Part shown: piece by piece, positions 6,789 to 7,875 of the stretch
Numbering within the stretch: the stretch's first letter is position 1
Layout of the letters: each line of letters opens with the position of its first letter
Source: Betaproteobacteria bacterium
Lineage (GTDB): Bacteria; Pseudomonadota; Gammaproteobacteria; Burkholderiales; Usitatibacteraceae
DNA: 7,875 bases
Assembly: GCA_012274175.1 (NCBI GenBank)
Contig: JAAOZZ010000224.1
Span: 1 to 7,875 of the forward strand
Direction of reading: 5' to 3'
Made by a program: the position numbers and the translations under genes
Notes under the pieces: generated by a model
The model's input: only the letters and a program-made list of their open reading frames with translations
Told to the model about the DNA's origin: nothing
The model's database searches: none

Positions 6789-6804
6789 AGGGGCCTACCC
6801 CTTC
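6787..6804. terminator. Stem-loop at the ykgJ-like/gloA convergent junction, possible bidirectional terminator
   Basis: GAAGGGG (6787-6793), loop CCTA, CCCCTTC (6798-6804) form a perfect 7-bp stem with a 4-nt loop. It begins in the ykgJ-like stop codon (6786-6788), and its loop holds most of the gloA stop (6795-6797). Neither strand has a U-run after the stem, so it is not a classical intrinsic terminator. It could still slow polymerase or protect 3' ends of both transcripts (inference). Confidence 0.4.
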
Positions 6805-7178
6805 TGGATGAACTCGATCTTGTAGCCGTCCGGGTCTTCGACGAAGGCGATCACGCTGCCGCCGAACTTCATGGGCCCCGCCTCGCGCGTGACCTTGCCA
6901 CCCCTCGCCCGCACCGCGTCGCACGCCTTGTACGCGTCGGGCACCGCCACCGCGATGTGCCCGAAGCCGTTGCCCAGGTCGTAGGACTTCGTGTCCCAGT
7001 TGTGGGTGAGCTCGATCACCGCGTGGTCGCTCTCGTCGCCGTAGCCCACGAAGGCGAGGGTGAACTTCCCGTCCGGATAGTCCTTGCGGCGCAAGAGCTT
7101 CATGCCGAGGACGTCGGTGTAGAAGCCGATGGAGCGGTCCAGGTCCCCCACGCGCAGCATGGTGTGCAGAAGTCGCAT
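6795..7178 (-). CDS. gloA: Lactoylglutathione lyase (glyoxalase I) GloA
   Basis: Glyoxalase I turns the hemithioacetal of methylglyoxal and glutathione into S-lactoylglutathione, which GloB then hydrolyses. The product is 127 residues, the short bacterial form, with two beta-alpha-beta-beta-beta modules (about 1-60 and 70-127). The four metal ligands of E. coli GloA are present at identical numbering: H5, E56, H74 and E122. The N-terminal [17 protein letters not shown] and the [11 protein letters not shown] segment around 71-81 are typical. The short form lacking the eukaryote-type insertion is usually nickel- or cobalt-activated rather than zinc-activated (family knowledge). The start is set by a strong Shine-Dalgarno sequence 6 nt upstream. 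The gene lies 10 nt behind the ygjP-like gene, so the two are probably cotranscribed. Confidence 0.95.
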   Translation of the reverse strand: MRLLHTMLRVGDLDRSIGFYTDVLGMKLLRRKDYPDGKFTLAFVGYGDESDHAVIELTHNWDTKSYDLGNGFGHIAVAVPDAYKACDAVRARGGKVTREAGPMKFGGSVIAFVEDPDGYKIEFIQKG

Positions 7179-7184
7179 GGCTTT

Positions 7185-7190
7185 CTCCTC
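7185..7190 (-). promoter_or_regulatory. Ribosome binding site of gloA
   Basis: On the minus strand GAGGAG lies 6 nt before the gloA ATG, the best Shine-Dalgarno match in the window. Its first two bases fall in the stop codon of the upstream ygjP-like gene (7191-7189), an arrangement that allows a terminating ribosome to re-initiate on gloA. Confidence 0.7.
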
Positions 7191-7875
7191 AGAAGGCGCG
7201 ATACAGGTGGTCGGTGGCGAACAGGGCGTCGCGCAGCCGGCGGTATTCCGGGCACTGGCGCCCGACTTCGGCCCAGAACGCGGCGGAATGGTTCATCTGG
7301 CGCAGGTGCGCGAGCTCATGGCAGATCACGTAGTCGATGAGCTCCGGCGGGGCTTTCACGAGGCGCCACGCGAGGCGCACCTCCCGGCGCGAGTTGCAGC
7401 TCCCCCAGCGCGCCATGGCCGACGAGAGCAGGAACTTCGGCGGCGCGATCCCCGCGGCTTCGGCGAGTGCCTGCACCCGCTGCGAGAGGTGGCTGCGGGC
7501 CGCGCGCTTGTACCAGTCCACCACCACGCGGCGCACTTCCGCGTCGACGAGCGTGCGCGCAGCGATCCGAAGCTCGTCGCCGGCGAGCTGCGCACGGCCC
7601 CGCCTGCCCTGGGCCACGCGCAACGCGAGGGTGCCCCCCAGGTAAGGCAGCGCGGCGCCTTCGCTCCACGAGACGTCGGGGACGCGCCGGCCGCGCCACT
7701 CGGCGATCTTGCGCTGCACCCAGCGCTCGCTCTCGCGCACCAGCGCCTCGATACGCACGAGCGGCATGGTGGAAGGAGCGCTCACCGTGAGCCCCGTCTC
7801 GTCGACCTTGAGGCCCACGCCGCGCCGGCCGCGCCGGCGCACGAGCACGTACTCGAGGGCGCCTTCGCCCAGCGC
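7189..7875 (-). CDS. YgjP-like (DUF45/M48-type) metal-dependent hydrolase, partial, N-terminus off the window
   Basis: The frame is open from the right edge to a TGA at 7191-7189, giving 228 residues. An internal GTG at 7848 could start translation, but the residues before it ([20 protein letters not shown]) continue a typical YgjP N-terminus, so the true start probably lies only a few residues to a few tens of residues outside. The zinc motif HELAH (visible residues 186-190) is followed six residues later by a third histidine in MNHSAAFW (H196). The upstream [15 protein letters not shown] is also a family signature. The family resembles SprT and M48 metallopeptidases. E. coli YgjP has, as I recall, been assigned UTP pyrophosphatase activity, so a protease role should not be assumed. 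No signal peptide or membrane helix is visible. It precedes gloA in a likely operon. Confidence 0.88.
   Translation of the reverse strand, partial: ALGEGALEYVLVRRRGRRGVGLKVDETGLTVSAPSTMPLVRIEALVRESERWVQRKIAEWRGRRVPDVSWSEGAALPYLGGTLALRVAQGRRGRAQLAGDELRIAARTLVDAEVRRVVVDWYKRAARSHLSQRVQALAEAAGIAPPKFLLSSAMARWGSCNSRREVRLAWRLVKAPPELIDYVICHELAHLRQMNHSAAFWAEVGRQCPEYRRLRDALFATDHLYRAF

Overview
This window looks like a chromosomal housekeeping segment from a GC-rich Gram-negative bacterium, most likely a betaproteobacterium. The evidence is the LptD/SurA outer-membrane machinery, the strong G/C bias at third codon positions, and the gene order lptD-surA-pdxA-rsmA with gloA and a YgjP-type metallopeptidase nearby. 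The species cannot be named from the sequence. I saw no mobile element, CRISPR array, tRNA, rRNA or sign of horizontal transfer.

Layout. Positions 1-834 (minus strand) hold most of amgK, a sugar kinase of peptidoglycan recycling whose C-terminus lies off the left edge. A 71-bp divergent gap (835-905) separates it from a plus-strand run: lptD (906-3164), surA (3161-4537), pdxA (4557-5531) and rsmA (5542-6324). These four are overlapping or 10-19 nt apart and are probably one operon. A 74-bp, less GC-rich gap with promoter-like sequence then leads to a small cysteine-cluster gene of the YkgJ type (6399-6788). It meets the minus-strand pair gloA (6795-7178) and ygjP-like (7189 to beyond 7875) tail to tail. 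Only 6 nt separate those stop codons, and a perfect 7-bp stem-loop covers the junction.

How the genes fit together. LptD is the outer-membrane barrel that inserts lipopolysaccharide, and SurA is the periplasmic chaperone that delivers barrels such as LptD. AmgK, read divergently, feeds recycled cell-wall sugars back towards UDP-MurNAc. PdxA (vitamin B6 synthesis) and RsmA (16S rRNA dimethylation) are the usual passengers behind surA in proteobacteria. GloA detoxifies methylglyoxal. The YkgJ-like and YgjP-like proteins are metal-binding families with poorly settled roles.

The region is largely ordinary and I do not see a new multi-gene system. The points most worth checking are: an LptD with only two cysteines in its mature part, one for each remaining half of a single long-range disulfide; the stem-loop at the convergent stop codons; the uncertain start and possible own promoter of the ykgJ-like gene, which sits where apaG-apaH follow rsmA in enterobacteria; and the TTG start of lptD.
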